DNA of 64,000 nucleotides. Source: CAXBNB01 sp040151475. GTDB lineage: Bacteria; Bacteroidota; Bacteroidia; Cytophagales; Cyclobacteriaceae. A program made the position numbers and the translations under genes. Location of the stretch: the NCBI RefSeq assembly GCF_040151475.1, contig NZ_JBDKWG010000124.1, forward strand, positions 15,835-79,834, written 5' to 3'. The notes under the pieces are model-generated. The model ran no database searches and was not told where the DNA came from. It saw only the letters and a list, made by a program, of their open reading frames with translations. Within the stretch, counting starts at the first letter, position 1, and each line of letters starts with the position of its first letter. Positions 8,260-15,712 of the stretch are shown in pieces.

Positions 8260-9270
8260 ATGCTTAACTCAAAAATAGTAGGTACTGGTCACTATGTGCC
8301 TGATAATGTAGTAAAAAACAAAGACCTGGAATCGGTCATGGAAACCAGCGATGATTGGATCGTGGAACGCACCGGAATTCATGAAAGAAGGCACATTGTG
8401 CTAGGTGGTGAAGACACTACATCAACCATGGGCACCAAAGCGGCCAAAATGGCTCTGAAAAATGCAAACCTGCAGCCCGATGACATAGACTTTATCATAT
8501 TTGCCACACTTAGTCCTGACTATTATTTCCCAGGCCCAGGAGTTTTGGTACAAGAGCAATTGGGTATGAAATCTGAAATTGGTGCGCTTGATGTTAGAAA
8601 TCAATGTTCCGGATTCATATATGGGCTGTCTGTTGCGGATCAGTTTATTAAAACAGGCATGTATACAAATGTACTGGTAATAGGCAGTGAAGTACATAGT
8701 GGTGGCCTGGATATGACTACAAGAGGCCGTGGGGTTTCAGTGATTTTCGGAGATGGTGCAGGAGCCGTGGTAATGCAAGCGATAGACAACAATAAAACCG
8801 GAGTACTTTCCTCCCATTTGCACTCAGAAGGAAAACATGCTGAAGAACTTTCTCTCATTTCACCAAGCACCACCGACTGGGTGCCCAATTTTATCGAAAG
8901 AAACGACCCTGAAGATATCAGGTATTATCCATATATGAATGGAAACTTTGTGTTTAAAAATGCCGTTGTAAGATTTCAACAAGTGATTATGGAAGCCTTG
9001 AATCATAACGGCTACAAACCAGAAGAAATTGACATGCTAATACCACATCAGGCGAATTTAAGAATTAGTCAATTTATCCAGAAACAGATGAATTTGCCCG
9101 ACAGTAAAATATTCAACAACATCCAAAAATATGGCAACACGACTGCCGCATCCATTCCGATTGCATTGAGTGAAGCGGTAGCAGAGGGACGTATTAAAGA
9201 AGGAGATTTGTTGTGTCTTGCTGCTTTTGGAAGCGGATTTACCTGGGCAGCTGCATTGATTCGATGGTAA
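8260..9270 (+). CDS. fabH: 3-oxoacyl-ACP synthase III (KAS III)
   Basis: The 336-residue condensing enzyme starts fatty-acid synthesis by joining acyl-CoA to malonyl-ACP. The catalytic triad is visible: Cys116 in RNQCSGF, His263 in IPHQANLRI and Asn293 in YGNTTAASIP. The length fits FabH. It sits 46 bp after the OmpA gene, away from other fatty-acid genes, so it may be one of several KAS III paralogs. An alternative role in beta-ketone or secondary-metabolite synthesis cannot be excluded. The glycine-rich C-terminal FGSGFTWAAALIRW is canonical. Confidence 0.9.
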   Translation: MLNSKIVGTGHYVPDNVVKNKDLESVMETSDDWIVERTGIHERRHIVLGGEDTTSTMGTKAAKMALKNANLQPDDIDFIIFATLSPDYYFPGPGVLVQEQLGMKSEIGALDVRNQCSGFIYGLSVADQFIKTGMYTNVLVIGSEVHSGGLDMTTRGRGVSVIFGDGAGAVVMQAIDNNKTGVLSSHLHSEGKHAEELSLISPSTTDWVPNFIERNDPEDIRYYPYMNGNFVFKNAVVRFQQVIMEALNHNGYKPEEIDMLIPHQANLRISQFIQKQMNLPDSKIFNNIQKYGNTTAASIPIALSEAVAEGRIKEGDLLCLAAFGSGFTWAAALIRW

Positions 9271-9287
9271 AAGATTAGTTTTACTAT

Positions 9288-10565
9288 ATGCGTCTCTCTG
9301 CCAAAAAATCTGTACTACACATTGCTTTAATATTATTTACAAGTTCATTGTATGCTCAGGATTTTTACCTGAACCTAAATGACTCCAGCATCATCGCAAC
9401 AGGTGATTCTTTAGACAATAAAAGACATGGTAAATGGGTTTTTAAAGATCAATACAATAAGCTGGTGGCTTTGGGTTTTTACGACCATGGTGTACAGGAC
9501 AGTATTTGGGTTAGGTACGAAAATCGCCGTATAAGAGAAATACTCCGACTTAGAAATGGCAAAAGGGATGGAACCTACACAAGCTACGATCCCTTCGAAG
9601 TAATTGTATCAGAAGCCGAATATAAAAACAATGTATTGGATGGAGAATACATCGAATACTACAATACAGGCGCTATGGGATTGCATGGCTACTACAAATC
9701 CGGCCTGAAAGACAGTACCTGGATTGAATATTCTGAATATGGCATCCCAAATTATATTAAAAGGTATAAAAACGATCAGGCACATGGGCAATGGGAATTC
9801 TACTATCCATCTTCCAGGCTTCAACGCATCGAGTCCTATGCTTACGGTACTGAAAACGGACAATGGACAGAATACTACAAAAACAAAGTAATTGGTCGCC
9901 AGTACTACTATAAAAATGGTTTGCTCGACAGCCTCTATCAGGAATATTTCGACAGTGGATTACTCAGTGTGGAAGGGTTTTACAAGTTTGGACAAAAAAT
10001 GGGTGTTTGGATCAACATGACACTCAATGGCAACATCTATTCTATAGGAGAATATCAAAATGACCTGAAATCAGGAATATGGAAATACTTTCACGAATCC
10101 GGTGCACTGCAATCTGAAGGTGAATATAAAAACGGACTGAAGGAAGGCCAATGGATTTACTATTACGAATCAGGAAAATTGCAGAGTATAGGCTCTTTTC
10201 AAAACGATGAGAAATCCGGACTCTGGGGACATTTTTATGAAAATGAACAAATTCTACAGGATGAAAACTGGGATCAGGGACGCTTGATTGACGTTGGAGA
10301 CTACTTTTCGATCAAAGGTGAAACATTGCCTAAAGGAAACTTTTTATCAGGAAACGGTATTCGCAACACTTACTACGAAACCGGAGAATTGAAGTCAAAA
10401 GAGGTTTACGCCAACGGCTATGCCAATGGACATTGGGTAACCTTTCACAGTAACGGAAAAATAGAATCTGAAGGAAACTATGAAAATAATATCCGCACAG
10501 GAGTGTGGAAATACTACAACCGAAAAGGTAAACCGATCGGATCAAAAAACTTTGACTCCAATTAG
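9288..10565 (+). CDS. Secreted MORN-variant (YwqK-like) repeat protein
   Basis: The 425-residue protein has a signal peptide (hydrophobic up to SSLYAQ) followed by about 15 repeats of roughly 23 residues. These are of the type G-x-W-x-Y-[YH]-x-[SN]-G-x-L-x-S-x-G-x-[YF]-x-[ND]-G. This is the MORN_2/YwqK-like repeat abundant in Bacteroidota envelope proteins. No catalytic domain is present. A similar module occurs in the MORN-OmpA gene at 47798. It follows fabH by 17 bp. The function is unknown; beta-hairpin repeats of this type probably serve protein or cell-surface interactions. Confidence 0.8.
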   Translation: MRLSAKKSVLHIALILFTSSLYAQDFYLNLNDSSIIATGDSLDNKRHGKWVFKDQYNKLVALGFYDHGVQDSIWVRYENRRIREILRLRNGKRDGTYTSYDPFEVIVSEAEYKNNVLDGEYIEYYNTGAMGLHGYYKSGLKDSTWIEYSEYGIPNYIKRYKNDQAHGQWEFYYPSSRLQRIESYAYGTENGQWTEYYKNKVIGRQYYYKNGLLDSLYQEYFDSGLLSVEGFYKFGQKMGVWINMTLNGNIYSIGEYQNDLKSGIWKYFHESGALQSEGEYKNGLKEGQWIYYYESGKLQSIGSFQNDEKSGLWGHFYENEQILQDENWDQGRLIDVGDYFSIKGETLPKGNFLSGNGIRNTYYETGELKSKEVYANGYANGHWVTFHSNGKIESEGNYENNIRTGVWKYYNRKGKPIGSKNFDSN

Positions 10566-10586
10566 CCTTTCATAAAATACACTCTA

Positions 10587-11030
10587 ATGGAAATTGTATT
10601 CAGGCCTTTTTCTCAACTTACAAATGAGGAGCTGTATGCCGTTTTGCGTTTGAGGTCTGAGGTATTCGTGGTAGAACAAAATTGTGCTTATTTAGACCTA
10701 GATGATTGCGATCAAAAAGCAATGCATCTCTTAGGGTTCCTCAGAACAGAACTGGCAGCATGTGCAAGAATATTCGCTCCCGGAGATTATTTTGATGGTT
10801 ATGCCTCTATCGGACGCATTGCAACCTCTCCCAGATTCAGAAACCTAGGCTATGGCAAAAGAATAGTAACCGAAAGCCTGATGAAAATCTCCGAACTATA
10901 TGGCTCAGATTGCCCTGTCAAAATTGGTGCTCAGGCATATTTAACAAGGTTTTACAAATCACTTGGATTCACCAGCACTCAGGAGGAATACATTGAAGAT
11001 GGCATTCCGCATGTATATATGATGAAGTAA
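10587..11030 (+). CDS. ElaA-type GNAT N-acetyltransferase
   Basis: The 147-residue GNAT-fold protein matches the ElaA subgroup: LRLRSEVFVVEQNCAYLDLD near the start, the acetyl-CoA-binding stretch IGRIATSPRFRNLGYGKRIV in the middle and FYKSLGFTSTQEEYIEDGIPH near the end. The substrate is unknown for most ElaA proteins. Its TAA stop overlaps the next ATG by one base, so it is probably co-translated with the gamma-glutamylcyclotransferase-like gene. Confidence 0.85.
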   Translation: MEIVFRPFSQLTNEELYAVLRLRSEVFVVEQNCAYLDLDDCDQKAMHLLGFLRTELAACARIFAPGDYFDGYASIGRIATSPRFRNLGYGKRIVTESLMKISELYGSDCPVKIGAQAYLTRFYKSLGFTSTQEEYIEDGIPHVYMMK

Positions 11031-11422
11031 TGTCAACACAGTATATCTTTTTTTACGGCACGCTCATGTGCGCTGAGGTTTATGAAGCCATAACCGGCAA
11101 ACCTCTGGTAGCGGAAAACGCTACTTTAAGCGATTTCAAAATTTACAGCCTGCAAAACAGGGCTTATCCGGGAATTATTCCATCAAAAGATTCGGAAGTT
11201 AGAGGACTGGTAACTAAAGTTGGTCAGGAAACACTTGATCGTCTGGACTGCTTTGAAGGAGAAGAATACCACCGGACATTGGTAGAAGTAACCAGCACAA
11301 CTGGCAATATCATTAAGTCTTGGGCTTATGTTCTAAAAGAAAGCCACCGTTCACTAGCTGAAATGGAGGGTTGGGATTATGAGAAGTTCCTAAAGGTTCA
11401 TTTGGAAAACTATCTCTTATAA
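11030..11422 (+). CDS. Gamma-glutamylcyclotransferase-like (AIG2/GGCT fold) protein
   Basis: The 130-residue protein has the GGCT fold signature FFYGTLMCAEVYEAITGK at its N-terminus. The probable catalytic glutamate lies in DCFEGEEYHR and a conserved YV...W segment follows. Such proteins release 5-oxoproline from gamma-glutamyl amines or act as repair enzymes for protein gamma-glutamyl groups. It overlaps the GNAT gene by one base and ends two bases before the convergent gene at 11424. The substrate is not predictable. Confidence 0.82.
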   Translation: MSTQYIFFYGTLMCAEVYEAITGKPLVAENATLSDFKIYSLQNRAYPGIIPSKDSEVRGLVTKVGQETLDRLDCFEGEEYHRTLVEVTSTTGNIIKSWAYVLKESHRSLAEMEGWDYEKFLKVHLENYLL

Positions 11423-11423
11423 A

Positions 11424-12092
11424 TTACTTACAAATACGGCTTTGCATTTTTAGGGCATTTTCATCAAACAAAGCGTTTGATAAATAGTAACAAGCACTAT
11501 CTGGTTTATTGATTTTCAAATAGCATTCTGCCATCTTGGTCAATAGAATCTCATCTGATGGATTCATAAAATACGTGGATCGAAAGTATGTAAGAGCCTT
11601 TGTGAAATCATTTTTCACGTAGTACTCAATCGCCATATTAAATTTTTTTCTGTACCTTTTAAGACAATCAGGATTTTGAAATGTAATAGGAAGTATCATC
11701 CTTGTATTAACAGTAACACCCTCGACTTTTCCTGGATTCCATTTCCCAGAAGTCATTTCAATTGCTTTCAATGAACGTGCTGTTAATATCGAATCCATTC
11801 TATTTAATGCATAAAGACTATCTAAACCTCCATTCTGATTTATAATAAAATGGATATATATTCTGCCCATTTTACAACCGAACCTTGCTCCAACAGTATA
11901 CTTTATCTTTTTATACAAATAATCATAAAAGTCACTCATATCTCCATCAATATATGTGGGCAAACTATCCACCTCTTCATATACAATATATTCATTTGAA
12001 GGCATCTCATTTTCATTCTGCGAAAAGCAAAAATTGTATTTGGCACATAGTAGTAAAATCAGTACCCAGCTTAACTTCTTTATTAAATTCAT
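11424..12092 (-). CDS. Exported protein with TonB-C-like domain and TPR tail
   Basis: The 222-residue product has a signal peptide (LSWVLILLLCAKYNFCFSQ). Its middle part (about 55-140) resembles a TonB C-terminal domain: IYIHFIINQNGGLDSL, then LKAIEMTSGKWNPGKVEGVTVNTRMILPITFQ. This is a pattern common in Bacteroidota proteins that lack the TonB anchor and proline linker. The last 60 residues look like a TPR pair (AIEYYVKNDFTKALTYF, AECYLKINKPDSACYYL). It therefore probably does not energise transport in the classical way. It is a single gene between convergent and co-directional neighbours. Confidence 0.65.
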   Translation of the reverse strand: MNLIKKLSWVLILLLCAKYNFCFSQNENEMPSNEYIVYEEVDSLPTYIDGDMSDFYDYLYKKIKYTVGARFGCKMGRIYIHFIINQNGGLDSLYALNRMDSILTARSLKAIEMTSGKWNPGKVEGVTVNTRMILPITFQNPDCLKRYRKKFNMAIEYYVKNDFTKALTYFRSTYFMNPSDEILLTKMAECYLKINKPDSACYYLSNALFDENALKMQSRICK

Positions 12093-12134
12093 TTTAGCTT
12101 AATTTTAATATTGGTCATTTAATATGTCTCTTTC

Positions 12135-13760
12135 TCAATCACAAAATACCTCAATAAATTCAAACTTCTCTCCGTCAAAAAATCCCAGGTCGCTCATCTT
12201 GGCTTTTGGAATCACAAGCAAAGCCATAAATGAAAGGGTCATAAAAGGTGAGTTGAGTGTAGAACCCAGCAACTTTGCAAAGTGGTCAATGGCACTGTAT
12301 TCTTTGGCTACCTCATAGCCATCTTTGTCACTCATAATTCCCACTACCGGAAGACCAAGAATCATTTCATGATTGTTCCCCACTGCCGAAACTCCTCCTT
12401 TTTGCGCAATGATCAAATTTACAGCTTGACACATCGCCACAGAATCCACCCCAACCACGACTATGTTGTGGGAATCATGCCCCACCGAAGAAGCAATTGC
12501 TCCTTCTTTAAGTCCAATATTTTGAACATACCCCACCGCTACCGGGGCATCAGCATATCGGTTTACCACAGCTATTTTGAGAATATCATTTTCTATGTTG
12601 GTCTGCTTTTCATTGTCAATTAATACGCTGGGAAATAACTTGAGATTGGTAATCAACTGGCCATCCAGTGCTTCCATCACTTGTACATTGGCTTTGGTGA
12701 TTTCTACATCGAAATCTTCAACAATCTTGGGGGAAGTATTGAAATTGTTGACAATCTTATTTTCTATTCGCTCAATTCTGGTAATGCCATTTTCAGCCAC
12801 CAACTCACCATTGATATAGGTTTGCTTTACATTGAAATCAGCAATATTATCAATCACAATGAAATCTGCCGGATCACCTGTCTGCAAAAGACCCACATTC
12901 ATTTTATAATGCTCAACAGGGTTGACGCAAGCTGCCCGAAGCACCTTAAAGAGATCAATGTCTTTAGCCAAAGCCCTTTTCACCAATAAATTGATATGCC
13001 CCTCTACGAGGTTATCAGGATGCTTATCATCCGAACAAAACATCATATTCTCAAAGTGTTCATCCAAAAGCGGTATTAACGCTTCGAAATTTTTGGCAGC
13101 ACTTCCCTCACGGATAAGTATTTTCATTCCATACTTTAGCTTATCGAGAGCTTCCTCAGCAGTAAAGCACTCATGGTCCGTACTGATCCCGGCAGCTATG
13201 TATTCCCTTGCCTGCTCCCCTTTCAATCCCGGTGCATGCCCATCGACAGGTTTGCCAAGCTTCTGCGCAACATCGATTTTCTCGAACACTTCTTTGTCCT
13301 TAAACAAAACTCCCGGCCAGTTCATCATTTCTGCCAAATAATGCACCTCAGGCTTTTTAAGTAAATATTCGACATCACTTGTATCAATCACCGCTCCTGC
13401 TGTTTCAAATGTAGTAGCAGGCACGCATGAGGGTGCTCCAAAATGGAATTTGAAGTTGACCTCATTGCCATTATTAATCATATATTCTACACCCTCCACA
13501 CCCAATACATTCCCAATCTCATGAGGATCGGATATAGTAGCCACCGTACCGTGCACTACCGCCAGCCTGGCAAACTCAGAAGGCACCAACATAGAGCTTT
13601 CCACATGTACATGCGCATCTACAAAACCCGGCAATAGATACTGATCATCAACTATTGACACTTTTTCTATACTAATGATTCGGGTATTATCAAAAGTGAC
13701 TTCCGCAGGATAAACCTCCTTATTTAGAATATCGATTAACTGACCTGATATTTTTTTCAT
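12135..13760 (-). CDS. ade: Adenine deaminase
   Basis: The product (about 541 residues) belongs to the amidohydrolase family of bacterial adenine deaminases, which convert adenine to hypoxanthine. Metal ligands are seen in DAHVHVESSM, VDGHAPGL, STDHECFT and FCSDDKHPDNL. The C-terminal half carries the family-specific stretch VGHDSHNIVVVGVD. The ATG at 13760 (MKKISGQLIDIL) is chosen because the only start further upstream is a TTG and conserved sequence begins after MKK. It stands alone among unrelated genes and serves purine salvage. Confidence 0.92.
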   Translation of the reverse strand: MKKISGQLIDILNKEVYPAEVTFDNTRIISIEKVSIVDDQYLLPGFVDAHVHVESSMLVPSEFARLAVVHGTVATISDPHEIGNVLGVEGVEYMINNGNEVNFKFHFGAPSCVPATTFETAGAVIDTSDVEYLLKKPEVHYLAEMMNWPGVLFKDKEVFEKIDVAQKLGKPVDGHAPGLKGEQAREYIAAGISTDHECFTAEEALDKLKYGMKILIREGSAAKNFEALIPLLDEHFENMMFCSDDKHPDNLVEGHINLLVKRALAKDIDLFKVLRAACVNPVEHYKMNVGLLQTGDPADFIVIDNIADFNVKQTYINGELVAENGITRIERIENKIVNNFNTSPKIVEDFDVEITKANVQVMEALDGQLITNLKLFPSVLIDNEKQTNIENDILKIAVVNRYADAPVAVGYVQNIGLKEGAIASSVGHDSHNIVVVGVDSVAMCQAVNLIIAQKGGVSAVGNNHEMILGLPVVGIMSDKDGYEVAKEYSAIDHFAKLLGSTLNSPFMTLSFMALLVIPKAKMSDLGFFDGEKFEFIEVFCD

Positions 13761-13872
13761 GAGAAGCAAATTAACAAATCACAGGGACTTTTCTCACTCC
13801 TATTTATTTGAAGGTTGGCTTTAATGTTTAATATAAAAAGAAGTTTACTTTCTATTAAATGAACGACTTATA

Positions 13873-13880
13873 TATTTTTG
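13873..13880 (+). promoter_or_regulatory. Putative -7 element upstream of nadC
   Basis: TATTTTTG matches TAnnTTTG, 67 bp before the nadC ATG. No good TTTG is found 19 bp upstream, so support is partial. Confidence 0.4.
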
Positions 13881-13947
13881 CGCCTCATTAAGTTTCTGAT
13901 ATAATCATAAGCTTATCAGATCACACTTTTGCAGAAAGAAAAAAGGA

Positions 13948-14808
13948 ATGAAAATCGATTACCTGACCAAGTCAGCAATTTCTAAATTTATTGACAATGC
14001 CTTGAAAGAAGACATTGGAGACGGTGATCACACGTCACTTTCTTCTATTCCCGAAAAGCTGGAAGACCAGGCCAAATTACTGGTAAAAGGAGAAGGCATA
14101 CTGGCTGGAGTAGAGTTGGCAGAAATGATTTTCAAAAAGGTAGATAAAGATTTGAAACTCGAAATCCTGATAGAAGATGGTAAGGAAGTAAAATCGGGAG
14201 ACGTTGCTTTTATTGTCAGAGGTAAAGCCCGCTCTATATTGACCAGTGAACGATTGGTGTTGAACTGCATGCAGCGAATGAGTGGCATAGCTACTTATAC
14301 CAGGAAAATGACTGAAATGATCAAAGGCACTGGAGCTCAGTTGCTGGACACCAGAAAAACTGCTCCAAATTTTAGAATTTGTGAAAAATGGGCTGTTAAA
14401 ATCGGAGGGGGAGAAAACCACAGATTTGGATTATATGACATGATATTGCTAAAAGACAATCATGTGGATTATGCAGGAGGAATCAAAAATGCTATTGAAT
14501 CTACTCAGAAATACCTGAAGAATTTAAACAAGGATTTGAAAATAGAAATAGAAACCAGAACCATCCGGGAGGTAAAGGAAGTGATGGAAACTGGTGGTGT
14601 GGACGTTATCATGTTGGACAATATGTTGCCCTCTATGATGAAGGAAGCGTTGAAGATCATAAATAAAAAATACAAAACAGAAGCATCCGGAGGAATTACC
14701 GAAAAAAATATCAAGGAAATCGCAGAAACCGGTGTGGATTATATCTCTGTTGGAGCACTTACGCATTCTTACCAGAGCTTGGATTTAAGTTTGAAGGCCA
14801 TAAAATAA
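13948..14808 (+). CDS. nadC: Nicotinate-nucleotide pyrophosphorylase (carboxylating)
   Basis: The 286-residue quinolinate phosphoribosyltransferase makes nicotinate mononucleotide from quinolinate and PRPP in de novo NAD synthesis. Conserved blocks are DGDHTSLSSIP, LNCMQRMSGIATYT, LLDTRKTAPNFR, KIGGGENHRFGLYDMILLKDNH, MLDNMLP and SGGITEKNI. The length is normal. The following small membrane protein begins 7 bp after its stop and probably shares the transcript. Confidence 0.95.
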   Translation: MKIDYLTKSAISKFIDNALKEDIGDGDHTSLSSIPEKLEDQAKLLVKGEGILAGVELAEMIFKKVDKDLKLEILIEDGKEVKSGDVAFIVRGKARSILTSERLVLNCMQRMSGIATYTRKMTEMIKGTGAQLLDTRKTAPNFRICEKWAVKIGGGENHRFGLYDMILLKDNHVDYAGGIKNAIESTQKYLKNLNKDLKIEIETRTIREVKEVMETGGVDVIMLDNMLPSMMKEALKIINKKYKTEASGGITEKNIKEIAETGVDYISVGALTHSYQSLDLSLKAIK

Positions 14809-14815
14809 AATATTG

Positions 14816-15304
14816 ATGTTAGTAAAAACCAGAAAGTACAAATTAAGTAATAAGACCTACATAGGATTGGCATTTAAAAACCTGATCAAAGACCAGTGGT
14901 GGGTTATATTGATCTACCTGGCACTATGTGCCGGATATTTTATCATACCAAATATGTGGTGGATTATTGGTGCTTCTATCGCCTTGGTTTTGTACGTTCT
15001 TTTTTGGCTCATTCAGTTTGCCGGCATCTCTCAGTTGGAACAAGGTAAATTTATGTTTGAAAAACTAGCGTATGAAATCACCAGCCAGCAAATCTTGATC
15101 AAGCTGGATACCAAACGGGGAATGCCAATGAAGTGGGAAAGCATCAAACGTGCCGTTGTTGGCAAAGATGCGTTTGTATTGATCGTAAATAAAGCCCAAC
15201 TAATTCACCTTCCTTTCAAAATTTTCAATTCACACAATGAAGTGAAATTCATTGAAACCATATTGAAAAGAAAAGGGCTTGTAAAAGAGCAACAAACCCG
15301 TTGA
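14816..15304 (+). CDS. YcxB-like small membrane protein
   Basis: The product (about 162 residues) has two adjacent transmembrane segments (about 30-70: WWVILIYLALCAGYFIIPNM, then WIIGASIALVLYVLFWLIQF). A soluble C-terminal part of the YcxB-like type follows, with WESIKRAVVGKDAFVLIVNK and LIHLPFKIF. The ATG at 14816 is used because the start just before it is a TTG. It directly follows nadC. The function is unknown. Confidence 0.65.
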   Translation: MLVKTRKYKLSNKTYIGLAFKNLIKDQWWVILIYLALCAGYFIIPNMWWIIGASIALVLYVLFWLIQFAGISQLEQGKFMFEKLAYEITSQQILIKLDTKRGMPMKWESIKRAVVGKDAFVLIVNKAQLIHLPFKIFNSHNEVKFIETILKRKGLVKEQQTR

Positions 15305-15439
15305 GGACAAAATTATTGCACAATTAATCCCCCAATCCTGGCTCACTTCCTACTGCCAATACAGTTTTAGAGTTTCTAAAAGTTGAAACTTTATACCTGT
15401 ATGGTTCACAAAAGGCAAAAGTAAAGTATTAAGCAGTAC

Positions 15440-15700
15440 TTACTTCACCTCCTCATAGTCCACAAAATCGCCTCCTTTGAAATCCGTATTGGAAGGCTTT
15501 CCTTTTTTGCCTTCCGATGGAATGTAATCAATGTTTACATTTCCATCAGAAGGTTTTTTATATTGTGATTGCCTGTGATTTTGACCTGACGTATTTTGAT
15601 ATTTTTTCACAAAACCCGAAAACAGCATCCGCATGATGAAGCCTCCGACTTTAACGAAGATAAATATGATTAGAAATATTATTAATAAAAGCTTAAACAT
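15440..15700 (-). CDS. DUF4834-like small membrane-anchored protein
   Basis: The 86-residue protein has an N-terminal hydrophobic helix (FKLLLIIFLIIFIFVKVGGFI), a short basic stretch and a polar tail ending in the acidic motif GDFVDYEEVK. This layout fits the Bacteroidota DUF4834 family. It begins 12 bp after the carB stop on the same strand, so it is probably in the carB transcript. The function is unknown. Confidence 0.7.
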   Translation of the reverse strand: MFKLLLIIFLIIFIFVKVGGFIMRMLFSGFVKKYQNTSGQNHRQSQYKKPSDGNVNIDYIPSEGKKGKPSNTDFKGGDFVDYEEVK

Positions 15701-15712
15701 ACCTTCATTTAC

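Noticed and set aside
12922..13341. 139-codon plus-strand frame opposite adenine deaminase
   Set aside because: Antisense shadow of a strongly conserved enzyme gene; Ser/Cys-rich translation typical of such shadows.
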